64,000 nucleotides of DNA from an uncultured Acetatifactor sp. GTDB taxonomy: Bacteria > Bacillota > Clostridia > Lachnospirales > Lachnospiraceae. Position numbers and translations under genes: made by a program. Where the stretch lies: positions 62,001-126,000 of the forward strand of contig CANQWM010000002.1 of the NCBI GenBank assembly GCA_947627535.1, in the 5' to 3' direction. The notes under the pieces were generated by a model, which worked only from the letters and a program-made list of their open reading frames with translations, searched no databases and was not told where the DNA came from. This document shows, piece after piece, positions 1 to 8,507 of this stretch (the first letter of the stretch is position 1; every line of letters starts with the position of its first letter).

Positions 1-608
1 ACGGCGAGAGGCGCATTTTTTTTGACGGGTTCAAGCGCACAGCTGCGAAGCTCCCCGGCAGTTCCAGGCTGCCCGGCGGCCCGGAGGGCGGATGGCTTTC
101 TCCGGGGGATGCCGATGTCCCGGTAAGCTGTGCAGCGCAGGAGCAGCCCGTACAAAAGGGGAATGCCGTACATGCCGAAGAGATAGGGCAGCACAAGACC
201 GCGGCCCAGCAGGGGCAGCGCGAAGCTGCAGAAATAAACAGGGCCGATATTGTTGCAGAACGCCAGAAGGTATTGGGCCTCCCGGCGGGTGAGCATTCCG
301 CGCTCCCGCAGCTGTGCTGTCACCTTGGCTCCCATGGGGAATCCACATAGAAAACCCAGCATCATGCAGTAACACACATTTTTCCTCACACCGTACAGCG
401 GGCCGATCACGGGATAAACCACCATCGCCATCCGTTCCGTCAGGTTCATTCTTATCATGATGCCGGAGAGGATCATAAAGGGAAGCAGGGCGGGAATCAT
501 CCTGGAAAACCAAAGATTCAGGCCAAGACCGGCGTAAGTCAGGCTGAGAGTGGAATTGGTCAGGATACATCCCGTGAGAAACAGAAGAAAAAGAGTAAGC
601 AGTTTCAT
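1..608 (-). CDS. YlbJ-like sporulation/nucleoside-recognition membrane protein (3' end outside window)
   Basis: The reading frame starts with the ATG at 608 and stays open to the window edge, giving 202 residues without a stop. It opens with hydrophobic segments and carries GFLCGFPMGAK at about residues 85-95. That motif is characteristic of the YlbJ/nucleoside-recognition (Gate) membrane family, which is required for spore cortex formation in Bacillus. It is divergent from the pseudouridine synthase gene at 661. The family call rests on this motif and the many predicted membrane helices. The C-terminal part is not visible, so a SpoVA-like or other Gate protein cannot be excluded. Confidence 0.72.
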   Translation of the reverse strand, partial: MKLLTLFLLFLTGCILTNSTLSLTYAGLGLNLWFSRMIPALLPFMILSGIMIRMNLTERMAMVVYPVIGPLYGVRKNVCYCMMLGFLCGFPMGAKVTAQLRERGMLTRREAQYLLAFCNNIGPVYFCSFALPLLGRGLVLPYLFGMYGIPLLYGLLLRCTAYRDIGIPRRKPSALRAAGQPGTAGELRSCALEPVKKNAPLA

Positions 609-660
609 GTTTGCTCCGCAGGCGGGTCTTCGAGAAAATATATGAGACAGGAAAGGTTTT

Positions 661-1365
661 ATGCGTCTGGATAAATTTTTATGTGACAGAAATATGGGCT
701 CCAGGACTCAGGTGAAGGCAATGATCCGCCGGGGACTCGTGATGGTGAACGGCGGGACGGTCCAGTCGCCGGAGCAGAAGATCGATGAGATGCGGGACCT
801 TGTCTGCTGTCAGGGACAGACGCTGCGCCCGGGAGGATATGTCTATTATATGATGAACAAGCCGGCAGGGGTTGTGTCCGCCGTCAGGGACCACAGGGAA
901 ACCACGGTGCTTGATCTGATGAAGGGATGCAGCCTTCCCAGGGAGGGCGTGTTCCCGGTGGGAAGGCTGGACAAGGATACGGAGGGCCTTCTGATTCTTA
1001 CCAACGACGGCGAAACCGCCCACCGTCTGCTTTCCCCGAAAAGGCATGTGGACAAGACCTATCTTGTGACGCCCGCCCGCGCATTGTCAGAGGAAGAGAG
1101 GAAACGTCTGGAACAGGGCGTAGATATCGGGGAGGATAAACCCACGCTTCCCGCAAAAGCGGAGACGTTAAAGGACGGAAGGCTGCTTCTTACCATTCGG
1201 GAGGGGAAATATCATCAGGTAAAGCGGATGCTGCTTGCGACGGACAACCGGGTGATCGCCTTAAAGAGAGTGGCTTTCGGCGGGATTTGCCTGGACGAAG
1301 GGCTGAAGAGCGGCGAGTACAGGGAACTGACCTGTCAGGAGGTGGAAATACTGCATGAGGCATGA
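661..1365 (+). CDS. RsuA/RluB-family rRNA pseudouridine synthase
   Basis: This 234-residue protein has an N-terminal S4 RNA-binding domain (about residues 1-60, beginning MRLDKFLCDR) and a pseudouridine synthase catalytic domain. The catalytic motif GRLDKDTEGLL places the active-site aspartate at about residue 104. Such enzymes isomerise a single uridine in 16S or 23S rRNA in the cytoplasm. The length suits RsuA (16S U516) better than the longer RluB, but the target base cannot be read from sequence. Its last 11 bases overlap the start of the HAD phosphatase gene, which suggests coupled translation. Confidence 0.9.
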   Translation: MRLDKFLCDRNMGSRTQVKAMIRRGLVMVNGGTVQSPEQKIDEMRDLVCCQGQTLRPGGYVYYMMNKPAGVVSAVRDHRETTVLDLMKGCSLPREGVFPVGRLDKDTEGLLILTNDGETAHRLLSPKRHVDKTYLVTPARALSEEERKRLEQGVDIGEDKPTLPAKAETLKDGRLLLTIREGKYHQVKRMLLATDNRVIALKRVAFGGICLDEGLKSGEYRELTCQEVEILHEA

Positions 1366-2014
1366 AATGTTTGACGGAATAGAGGCTGTGATCTTTGATC
1401 TGGACGGCTCCCTTGTGGACTCCATGTGGATGTGGAGGGCCATCGATATAGAATATCTTGGCCGGTACGGCATCCCTCTGCCGGAGGATCTGCAGTCAAA
1501 AATCGAAGGGATGAGCTTTCATGAGACAGCTCTTTATTTCAAGGAGCACTTTGACATACCGGATACCATTGAAGAAATCAAGGATACCTGGAACCGGATG
1601 GCTTGGGACAAATATGCCAATGAGGTGCCGTTAAAGCCTGGAATACAGAAGTTTCTGGATGACTGTATAACATACGGGATCCGGCTTGGGATCGCCACCA
1701 GCAATTCCAGAGAACTTGCGGAAAACATCGCGTCGGTTCACGGGCTGAAGGAGCGGTTTACCTGCATCATGACGGGATGCGATATAAAAAAGGGAAAGCC
1801 CGCGCCGGACATCTACCTTGCGGTGGCGCAGGGCCTTGGGGTGGAACCCTCCAAATGCCTTGTGTTTGAGGATATCGTTCCCGGGATTCAGGCGGGGATC
1901 GGCGCCGGAATGCGGGTCTGCGCCGTGGAGGACGCCTATTCCGCAGACCAGCGGGAGAAAAAGCGGGAGCTGGCAGATTATTATATCGACGATTTTTACG
2001 GCCTGCTCTCCTGA
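1355..2014 (+). CDS. HAD-superfamily hydrolase, beta-phosphoglucomutase-like
   Basis: The 219-residue protein begins with the HAD motif I, FDLDGSLVDS, whose nucleophile and acid/base aspartates are at residues 15 and 17. A cap region follows, then the motif III lysine context KKGKPAPDIY and motif IV FEDIVPGIQAG. This is the layout of the phosphoglycolate phosphatase/beta-phosphoglucomutase subfamily. The start is the ATG at 1355, inside the preceding gene and about 10 bases after a GGAGGTGG. Its substrate cannot be told from sequence. Confidence 0.87.
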   Translation: MRHEMFDGIEAVIFDLDGSLVDSMWMWRAIDIEYLGRYGIPLPEDLQSKIEGMSFHETALYFKEHFDIPDTIEEIKDTWNRMAWDKYANEVPLKPGIQKFLDDCITYGIRLGIATSNSRELAENIASVHGLKERFTCIMTGCDIKKGKPAPDIYLAVAQGLGVEPSKCLVFEDIVPGIQAGIGAGMRVCAVEDAYSADQREKKRELADYYIDDFYGLLS

Positions 2015-2069
2015 CCGAAGGAAGAAGGGACCAAATAGAGAAAAGAGAGCGGGAGGAAGATCGGGGTTT

Positions 2070-2780
2070 ATGAAAATAGCTCGAATGTTTTCAACGGAAA
2101 AGGTGAAGGGCACAAGAAATTATCTGAACTCTCAGAAAAAATATGAGGTGATAAGGACCGTGCTGTATTTTGCCATCCCCCTGTCCCTGTTCGCGGCGGG
2201 GATCATGCAGACCCAGGCAGGTCTTTTAAAGGCCGCAGGCAGGATCGACGGCTTTCTGGCGGGAATGGCGCCCGCCCTGGGCGGCTCGGCCTCGGGCGCA
2301 GGCGGCTGGGAGCTTCTCCGGACGGGGCTTATGAATCCAAAGAGCCGGGTAAATCTCTTGAGTATCGTGGCGGTCTTAGGGCTTCTGCCTGCCAGCAAGA
2401 GCCTGATCGGCGCCGTCATGTTTCTGAGATTTCACAGTCTGGACAGCGGCGCGGCGGATCTTGTGGAAAAATCGTCAGGGGATCTTCAGACGCTGTATGA
2501 CTGTGTTTTCACTTCCTATAAAAAGAACTTTGTGGTGGGCCACCTTGCGGTAAGAGGCAGCACGGTCTGCGGTTATTCGCAGACGCCCGGTTTTGACGAG
2601 AATGGGTTTTACAGACATATCGGCGATCTCCTGCGTCTGGACGGCCATAAGGAGGTCACGGTAAAGATCTTCACGGATCTGAAAAAATACACGGAGCGCC
2701 TGGGCCAGATGGCTTCCCTGGAAGAGAGGCCGGAGAAGACGGCGGCCGTGATCGCCACGCTGAAAAGCGTCTGTCTCTAA
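2070..2780 (+). CDS. Conserved-looking hypothetical membrane protein
   Basis: I do not recognise this 236-residue protein. The ATG at 2070 follows a GGAGG at 2052. The N-terminal 25 residues are basic and polar. They are followed by a hydrophobic stretch at about 30-50 and a glycine/alanine-rich stretch at about 65-85, then a segment around residues 95-120 that could span or lie on the membrane. The C-terminal half is soluble and mixed charge. It sits in the same direction between a HAD hydrolase and an RluA-type synthase with only 13 bases before the latter start, so it is probably cotranscribed. No catalytic motif is evident. Confidence 0.6.
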   Translation: MKIARMFSTEKVKGTRNYLNSQKKYEVIRTVLYFAIPLSLFAAGIMQTQAGLLKAAGRIDGFLAGMAPALGGSASGAGGWELLRTGLMNPKSRVNLLSIVAVLGLLPASKSLIGAVMFLRFHSLDSGAADLVEKSSGDLQTLYDCVFTSYKKNFVVGHLAVRGSTVCGYSQTPGFDENGFYRHIGDLLRLDGHKEVTVKIFTDLKKYTERLGQMASLEERPEKTAAVIATLKSVCL

Positions 2781-2793
2781 AGGAGTGGCTCCC

Positions 2794-3879
2794 ATGCAGG
2801 AAGTGGATGTAAGCGCCGGACAGGCCGGCCAGAGGCTGGACAGATATCTGCAAAGGATCCTGCCAAACGCGGGAACGGGATTTCTGTACAGGATGCTGCG
2901 GAAGAAAAACATAACACTGAATGGCGCCAGGGCGCAGGGCAGCGAAAAACTGGCCCAGGGAGACAAAATCCGTTTTTACTTTTCGGACGAGACCTATGCG
3001 AAGTTTGCCGGATGGGAGGGCTCCCGCAAAGGCGCGCCCAGCTCTGGCGGGGACTGTGCGGGGAGCGCATCGGCTTCCTGTCACGGCGGCGCTGGCGCGG
3101 GGGAATGCATCCGGGAATACCGGACGGCGTATCAAAGGCTGAAGCAGATTGGCGTGGTGTACGAGGACAGCCATATCATCCTTCTGAATAAGCCTGCCGG
3201 CGTTCTCACCCAGAAGGCCGCGGAAGGAGATCTCAGCCTGAACGAATGGATGATCGGATACCTTCTCGATAAAAATCCCGCGTTGGAAAAGGAACTAAGG
3301 GGGTTCTGCCCCTCGGTATGCAACCGGCTGGACAGGAACACTTCAGGCCTTGTGCTCTGCGGGAAATCGGTTGCGGGCCTGCAGTTTTTAAGCGGCTGTA
3401 TCCGGGAGCGCACCATCAGAAAATTTTACAGGACGATCTGTGCAGGCGATCTGGAGGATCCGGCGCTGGTGTCGGGATATCTGATCAAGGATTCCGCCAA
3501 AAACCGGGTGCGTGTGACCAAAGAAAAATGCGCTGGCGGGGAATATATTGAGACGGCATACCGCCCTGTCTCCAGGAGGAACGGATATACTCTGCTGGAA
3601 GTGGAGCTGATCACGGGAAAGCCCCATCAGATCCGCGCCCATCTTGCGGGGCTTGGACATCCTGTGATCGGTGATTTCAAATATGGAGAAGCCGCGCTGA
3701 ATGGAAGACTGCGGAAGGAATATGGCCTTCAGAACCAGCTGCTTCATGCCTTTCGCGTCGTGTTTCCCAGGACGCAGGATATGGCGGGAGAAGCCTTAAG
3801 CGGCAGGACGGTGACGGCTCCCTGCCCGGAACGGTTCCTGCGCATTCAGGATTCTCTTGGGCTCTCGGAAGAGGAATAG
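2794..3879 (+). CDS. RluA-family pseudouridine synthase (RluC/RluD type)
   Basis: This 361-residue enzyme has an N-terminal S4 domain (RLDRYLQRILP near residue 14) and a catalytic domain with NRLDRNTSGLV. The aspartate nucleophile is at about residue 180, and the C-terminal motif GKPHQIRAHLAGLGHP is intact. It modifies uridines in 23S rRNA. I chose the ATG at 2794 because AAAGGAG lies nine bases upstream. A GTG at 2785 in the same frame overlaps that site and is less likely. Between the S4 and catalytic domains, about residues 75-110, there is a glycine/serine/alanine-rich insertion. Confidence 0.9.
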   Translation: MQEVDVSAGQAGQRLDRYLQRILPNAGTGFLYRMLRKKNITLNGARAQGSEKLAQGDKIRFYFSDETYAKFAGWEGSRKGAPSSGGDCAGSASASCHGGAGAGECIREYRTAYQRLKQIGVVYEDSHIILLNKPAGVLTQKAAEGDLSLNEWMIGYLLDKNPALEKELRGFCPSVCNRLDRNTSGLVLCGKSVAGLQFLSGCIRERTIRKFYRTICAGDLEDPALVSGYLIKDSAKNRVRVTKEKCAGGEYIETAYRPVSRRNGYTLLEVELITGKPHQIRAHLAGLGHPVIGDFKYGEAALNGRLRKEYGLQNQLLHAFRVVFPRTQDMAGEALSGRTVTAPCPERFLRIQDSLGLSEEE

Positions 3880-3916
3880 AGAAAAGCAGCAGAAAGGCGG
3901 CGGAAAAGGGAAGAGA

Positions 3917-4450
3917 ATGGCGACTTGGAATTCCAGAGGCCTCCGGGGCTCTACGCTGGAGGATATGATCAACAGGACAAACGAAAAGTACAGGGAAGCG
4001 CAGCTTGCGCTGATCCAGAAGGTCCCGACGCCCATCACGCCCATCAAAATGGACAAGGAGCACCGCCAGATCACGCTTGCATATTTTGAACAGAAGAGCA
4101 CGGTGGATTATATCGGCGCGGTGCAGGGATACCCCGTGTGCTTTGACGCCAAGGAATGCGCCGTGGATACGTTTTCCCTGCAGAATATCCATGAACATCA
4201 GGTGGCGTTCATGAAGGACTTTGAAAAACAGGGCGGAATCTCTTTTTTCCTGATTTACTATACCCACAAGGATCTGCTGTATTACCTGCCTCTGGAAATG
4301 CTCCTGTTTTTCTGGAACCGGGCAAAGGAGGGCGGGCGCAGGAGCTTCCGGTACGAGGAGCTGAATCCGGAATACATTCTGCCGAAAAAGCATGGCATCC
4401 TGGTGCCTTATCTGGACGTGCTGCAGAAGGATCTTGAGGACAGGGTTTAA
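3917..4450 (+). CDS. recU: Holliday junction resolvase RecU
   Basis: The 177-residue protein starts MATWNSRGLRGSTLE, the usual RecU N-terminus. It contains the PD-(D/E)XK-type active-site elements VDYIGAV and FDAKECAVDTF. RecU cleaves four-way DNA junctions during recombination and is the Gram-positive counterpart of RuvC. The frame is open upstream to a TTG at 3857 inside the preceding gene. The ATG at 3917, preceded by AAAAGGGAAGAG, matches family starts better. The gene is followed by the promoter of the his operon. Confidence 0.92.
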   Translation: MATWNSRGLRGSTLEDMINRTNEKYREAQLALIQKVPTPITPIKMDKEHRQITLAYFEQKSTVDYIGAVQGYPVCFDAKECAVDTFSLQNIHEHQVAFMKDFEKQGGISFFLIYYTHKDLLYYLPLEMLLFFWNRAKEGGRRSFRYEELNPEYILPKKHGILVPYLDVLQKDLEDRV

Positions 4451-4464
4451 GGACTGTACCATAC

Positions 4465-4493
4465 TTGACAACCAGGCATGTTTCAGGTATACT
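4465..4493 (+). promoter_or_regulatory. Sigma-A promoter of the his operon
   Basis: TTGACA at 4465-4470 and TATACT at 4488-4493 are separated by exactly 17 bases. This is an almost perfect vegetative promoter, with a predicted start of transcription near 4500 and a leader of about 60 bases before hisZ. The leader is too short for a T-box. Confidence 0.85.
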
Positions 4494-4511
4494 ACAAACA
4501 GTTTACTTCTC

Positions 4512-4529
4512 TACCATGTTAGCATGGTA
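4512..4529 (+). promoter_or_regulatory. Perfect palindrome, candidate repressor operator of the his operon
   Basis: TACCATG-TTAG-CATGGTA is a perfect 7-bp inverted repeat with a 4-base centre, lying about 12-30 bases after the predicted transcription start and 32 bases before hisZ. There is no T-tract, so it is not an intrinsic terminator. The position suits an operator for a repressor; a TrpR-like (YerC type) histidine regulator is one possibility. That assignment is inference. Confidence 0.6.
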
Positions 4530-4560
4530 ACACGTTAAAGCATAAAAGTGAGAGGGCTTT

Positions 4561-5718
4561 ATGGGAAAAAGACTATTACACACTCCCGAGGGAGTAAGGG
4601 ATATTTATGGTGAGGAATATGCCAGGAAGCTTTGTGTGGAGCAAAAAATCCGTGAAAGCATCCGGTTGTATGGGTATGAGGACATTCAGACGCCCACGTT
4701 TGAATTTTTTGATGTGTTTTCCCGTGAGATCGGGACTACGCCCAGCAAGGAGCTCTACAAGTTTTTTGACAAGGAAGGAAATACACTGGTGCTTCGGCCG
4801 GATTTTACGCCTTCCATCGCCCGCTGTGCCGCAAAGTATTTTGGGGAGGATATAAGGCCCCTGAGATTTTGCTATATGGGAAATACCTTTACCAATACCT
4901 CGAACCTGCAGGGAAAGCTGAAGGAAGTAACGCAGATGGGCGCGGAACTTGTAGGTGATGACTCTGTGGAGGCGGACGCGGAGATGATCAGCATGGTCGT
5001 CAAGGTGCTTTTAAGCAGCGGCATTCAGGACTTTCAGGTCAGCATAGGCCAGGTGGAATACTTTAAGGGGCTGTGCGGGGAAGCGGGCCTTGACGAGGAA
5101 ACGGAGTTGAATCTCCGGGCATGTATCTCTGGAAAAAACTATTTTGCCGCCCAGGAGCTGTTGGAGGAGAGAAACGTGCGGGAGCCCTTCCGCAGCAGCC
5201 TGTTAAAGGTGGCTGATATGTTCGGTGACAAGTTTTCCCTGCAGGAAGCGGGAAGGCTTGCCGGGAATAAACGTTCCGAAGCCGCGGTGCGCAGGCTTGA
5301 GAAGCTGTATGAAGTCCTGAAGCTGTATGGAGCCGCGGAATATGTATCCTTTGACCTGGGAATGCTCAGCAAGTATAATTACTATACGGGCGTCATTTTC
5401 CGGGCATACGCCTACGGTGTAGGAGAAGCCATCGTAAAGGGAGGAAGGTACGACAATCTCTTGAAACAGTTTGGCAAAAACGCACCGGCCGTGGGCTTCG
5501 CGGCTGTGATTGACAGTATTCTGGAAGCGCTGTCAAGACAAAAGGCGTCCGTTCCGCTCCCAAAGACTTCCAGAACTGTCCCCTATCGTCCCGACAACTA
5601 TCGGGAGTGCCTTGAGGAGGCGCAGAGGCTGAGAGAGCAGGGGATTTGTGTTGCGCTGGTGCCGGAGGATCTATGCTCCGGAAATACCATGATACCAAGG
5701 AAGGCGGATTCAGAATGA
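4561..5718 (+). CDS. hisZ: ATP phosphoribosyltransferase regulatory subunit HisZ
   Basis: The 385-residue protein is a histidyl-tRNA synthetase paralogue (class II aaRS core) lacking the anticodon-binding domain expected of true HisS. It begins LLHTPEGVRDIYGEEYARK and carries motif-2-like residues around VLRPDFTPSIAR and a YYTGVIFRAY segment. HisZ binds the short form of HisG to make the first enzyme of histidine synthesis histidine-sensitive. It is the first gene of the operon, and its stop codon overlaps the hisG start (ATGA). Confidence 0.93.
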   Translation: MGKRLLHTPEGVRDIYGEEYARKLCVEQKIRESIRLYGYEDIQTPTFEFFDVFSREIGTTPSKELYKFFDKEGNTLVLRPDFTPSIARCAAKYFGEDIRPLRFCYMGNTFTNTSNLQGKLKEVTQMGAELVGDDSVEADAEMISMVVKVLLSSGIQDFQVSIGQVEYFKGLCGEAGLDEETELNLRACISGKNYFAAQELLEERNVREPFRSSLLKVADMFGDKFSLQEAGRLAGNKRSEAAVRRLEKLYEVLKLYGAAEYVSFDLGMLSKYNYYTGVIFRAYAYGVGEAIVKGGRYDNLLKQFGKNAPAVGFAAVIDSILEALSRQKASVPLPKTSRTVPYRPDNYRECLEEAQRLREQGICVALVPEDLCSGNTMIPRKADSE

Positions 5719-6389
5719 AACTGAGACTGGACAGGGCGATGAGTGAAGACAGATATCTGACGTTTGCGCTGGGGAAAGGACGGCTGGCTGAAAAGACGCT
5801 GGAGCTGTTTCAGGATCTTGGCATTACCTGTGAAGAAATGAAAGACAAAAATACCAGAAAGCTGATCTTTGTGAACGAAGAGAGCAAGCTGCGGTTCTTT
5901 CTGGCAAAGGGGCCCGATGTCCCCACTTATGTGGAATACGGCGCGGCGGATATCGGAGTTGTGGGAAGAGATACCATTCTGGAAGAAAACCGGAATGTTT
6001 ACGAGGTGCTGGACCTGGGGTTCGGAAAGTGTAAAATGTGCGTCTGCGGGCCGCAGTCCGCGAAGGAGCTTCTGCAGCATCACGAGCGCATCCGCGTCGC
6101 CAGCAAGTATCCGAACATTGCCAAGGACTATTTTTACAACAAGAAACATCAGACTGTGGATATTATCAAGTTAAACGGTTCTGTAGAGCTTGGACCTTTG
6201 GTGGAACTGTCTGATGTGATCGTGGACATTGTGGAGACAGGCTCCACCCTGCGGGAAAACGGCCTCGCTGTTCTGGAGGAAATCTGCCCGCTCTCCGCGA
6301 GGATGATCGTAAATCCCGTAAGCATGCAGATGCAGACGGAACGGATCAAACGCCTTGTGAATGCGCTGCGGAAACATGTGCACAGCTAA
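5715..6389 (+). CDS. hisG: ATP phosphoribosyltransferase catalytic subunit HisG (short form)
   Basis: The enzyme condenses ATP with PRPP, the committed step of histidine synthesis. This 224-residue version lacks the C-terminal regulatory domain of long HisG, in agreement with the adjacent hisZ. Visible motifs are FALGKGRLAEKTLELF near the N-terminus and the PRPP-binding loop DIVETGSTLRENGL at about residues 170-183. I chose the ATG at 5715, which overlaps the hisZ stop and follows AAGGAAGG. A later ATG at 5739 is possible and closer to the usual family start. Confidence 0.93.
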   Translation: MKLRLDRAMSEDRYLTFALGKGRLAEKTLELFQDLGITCEEMKDKNTRKLIFVNEESKLRFFLAKGPDVPTYVEYGAADIGVVGRDTILEENRNVYEVLDLGFGKCKMCVCGPQSAKELLQHHERIRVASKYPNIAKDYFYNKKHQTVDIIKLNGSVELGPLVELSDVIVDIVETGSTLRENGLAVLEEICPLSARMIVNPVSMQMQTERIKRLVNALRKHVHS

Positions 6390-6410
6390 ATAGAACCAAA
6401 ATAATGAGGA

Positions 6411-6490
6411 AAATGAGAAGCTTAAGAAGATGAATAAGCTTTCAGAGGATGAATAAGCTTAAGAAAAGTTATAAGATGAATAAGTAAGAA
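6411..6490. repeat. Short direct and inverted AT-rich repeats between hisG and hisD
   Basis: GATGAATAAGCTT occurs at 6429-6441 and 6448-6460, with a third partial copy GATGAATAAG at 6475-6484. AAGCTTAAG-like segments flank them, so the stretch can also pair with itself. It lies in a 125-bp gap inside the his operon and has no T-tract. Its role is unknown; it may be an mRNA processing or stability element, or decayed sequence. Confidence 0.55.
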
Positions 6491-6514
6491 GAGGAAAAGA
6501 AGCGAGGGCGTAAA

Positions 6515-7837
6515 ATGAAGAGAGAAGAGGGCGCCGGACAGGGCGCGATGCGTATCATTGAACTCAACAGCAGGACGAAACGGGACATCCTTGATAATCT
6601 GTTAAAGAGAAGCCCTGATCACTATTCTCAATATGAAGAGACCGTGAACGAAATCATAAGGAATGTAAAGGAAAACAGGGATCAGGCCCTGTTTGATTAC
6701 ACCAGAAAATTCGACGGATTTTCTCTGACAGCAGAAAATATCAGGGTGACGCCTGAGGAGATCGAGGCGGCTTACAAGGAGCTTGACCCCGACCTGATCA
6801 ATGTTATGAGAAAATCGGCGGAAAATATCCGGACCTTTCATGTAAAGCAGCTTCGCAACAGCTGGTTTGACGCCCGGACGGACGGCACAATTCTGGGAAT
6901 GAAGATCACGCCCATTGAGCGGGCAGGCGTTTATGTGCCCGGCGGGAAGGCCGCGTATCCTTCCAGCGTCCTGATGAACGTGATACCCGCGAAGGTTGCG
7001 GGGGTGGAAAGGATCATCATGACAACGCCGCCGGGACCGGACGGCAGGATATATCCCGGCACCCTTGTGGCGGCAGATATCGCCGGTGTTGACGAAATCT
7101 ACAGGGTCGGCGGGGCGCAGGCTATCGCGGCCATGGCCTTTGGCACAGAGTCCGTTCCCAAAGTACATAAGATCACAGGTCCCGGCAACATCTTTGTCGC
7201 TTTGGCAAAGAAGGCTGTCTACGGACATGTGAGCATCGATTCCGTGGCGGGCCCCAGCGAGATTCTTGTCCTCGCGGATGAGACGGCGGATCCTTCCTAT
7301 GTGGCGGCGGATCTGCTTTCTCAGGCAGAGCATGACGAACTTGCCAGCGCTATCCTGATCACGACCTCCAAAGAGCTGGCAGAGCAGGTCTCCCTGGAGG
7401 CCGAACGCTTCCTCGCCCAGCTTTCCCGCAGGGATATTCTTCAGAAATCCCTGGATCAGTACGGATATATTATGGTTGCAGAAAGCCTTTCGGAAGCGCT
7501 GGAGGCGGTGAATGAGATCGCATCGGAACACCTTGAGATCCTTACCGCAAATCCCTTTGAGGTTATGACAAAGGTAAAAAACGCGGGCGCCATTTTCCTG
7601 GGACAGTATTCCTCCGAGCCGTTGGGCGACTATTTTGCCGGGCCAAATCACATCCTTCCAACCAATGGTACTGCGAAATTTTTCTCGCCGGTGAATGTGG
7701 ATGACTTTATCAAGAGGTCCAGCATCATTTCCTATTCCAGGGAGGCGCTTGAGAAGGTACATAAGGAGATTGAGACATTTGCGGAGAGCGAGGGCCTTAC
7801 GGCTCATGCCAACAGCATCCGGGTGCGCTTTCAGTGA
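6515..7837 (+). CDS. hisD: Histidinol dehydrogenase
   Basis: The 440-residue enzyme oxidises histidinol to histidine in two NAD-dependent steps. Family landmarks in order include ERAGVYVPGGKAAYPSSVLM, KITGPGNIFVALAKK, SVAGPSEILVLAD, the zinc-binding SQAEHDELASA and GPNHILPTNGTAKF. The start at 6515 has AGCGAGGG upstream. The next in-frame ATG at 6548 would remove a glycine-rich 11-residue extension and is also plausible. Confidence 0.95.
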   Translation: MKREEGAGQGAMRIIELNSRTKRDILDNLLKRSPDHYSQYEETVNEIIRNVKENRDQALFDYTRKFDGFSLTAENIRVTPEEIEAAYKELDPDLINVMRKSAENIRTFHVKQLRNSWFDARTDGTILGMKITPIERAGVYVPGGKAAYPSSVLMNVIPAKVAGVERIIMTTPPGPDGRIYPGTLVAADIAGVDEIYRVGGAQAIAAMAFGTESVPKVHKITGPGNIFVALAKKAVYGHVSIDSVAGPSEILVLADETADPSYVAADLLSQAEHDELASAILITTSKELAEQVSLEAERFLAQLSRRDILQKSLDQYGYIMVAESLSEALEAVNEIASEHLEILTANPFEVMTKVKNAGAIFLGQYSSEPLGDYFAGPNHILPTNGTAKFFSPVNVDDFIKRSSIISYSREALEKVHKEIETFAESEGLTAHANSIRVRFQ

Positions 7838-7895
7838 GCTTAAAGAAAAATAGAAAGAGGTTTTGCGCAGACAGCTGCGCGGAATGGAGTAAAAT

Positions 7896-8486
7896 ATGAC
7901 AGACAGGATAGGAGAAGTGAGCCGCAGGACGAAGGAAACCGACATATCTGTCACCTTTTGCACGGACGGCTCAGGAAATGCGCAGATTTCAACGGGGATC
8001 GGGTTTTTCGACCATATGCTCGAGGGATTTGCCAAGCACGGTTTTTTTGACCTTGCCTGCAGCGTAAAGGGAGATTTAAATGTGGATGGCCATCACACGG
8101 TGGAGGATACCGGGATCGTCCTGGGACAGGCCATCGCGAAAGCCGCGGGAGACAAGAAGGGAATCCGCCGATACGGTTCCTGCATTCTTCCCATGGATGA
8201 CGCCCTTGCCCTCTGTGCGGTGGATCTCTGCGGCAGGCCGTACTTCAATTTTGATGCCGATTTTCTATCGGAACGGGTTGGAGAATTTGAAACAGCGCTG
8301 ACAAGGGAATTTTTTTACGCGGTGTCTTACAGCGCCGGCATGAATCTTCATCTGAAGCTTCTGGACGGTCTGAACGCGCATCACATGATCGAAGCGTCAT
8401 TCAAGGCTTTCGCCAGGGCGCTGGATCAGGCGCTGGGCTTCGACCCCAGAATTTCAGATGTTCTGAGCACAAAAGGAACGCTGTAA
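7896..8486 (+). CDS. hisB: Imidazoleglycerol-phosphate dehydratase
   Basis: This 196-residue monofunctional HisB removes water from imidazole glycerol phosphate. It shows the manganese-binding histidine motifs FFDHMLEGFAKHG and DGHHTVEDTGI and the C-terminal LNAHHMIEASFKAFARAL. There is no fused histidinol phosphatase domain, so that step must be done by a separate protein not seen here. It lies 58 bases after hisD and 21 bases before the next his gene. Confidence 0.95.
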   Translation: MTDRIGEVSRRTKETDISVTFCTDGSGNAQISTGIGFFDHMLEGFAKHGFFDLACSVKGDLNVDGHHTVEDTGIVLGQAIAKAAGDKKGIRRYGSCILPMDDALALCAVDLCGRPYFNFDADFLSERVGEFETALTREFFYAVSYSAGMNLHLKLLDGLNAHHMIEASFKAFARALDQALGFDPRISDVLSTKGTL

Positions 8487-8507
8487 AGCGGATTTGAGGT
8501 ATACGAT

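Noticed and set aside
4451-4560. T-box or histidine leader-peptide attenuator in front of hisZ
   Set aside because: The leader is only about 60 bases, with no specifier loop, no T-box bulge sequence, no run of histidine codons and no terminator.
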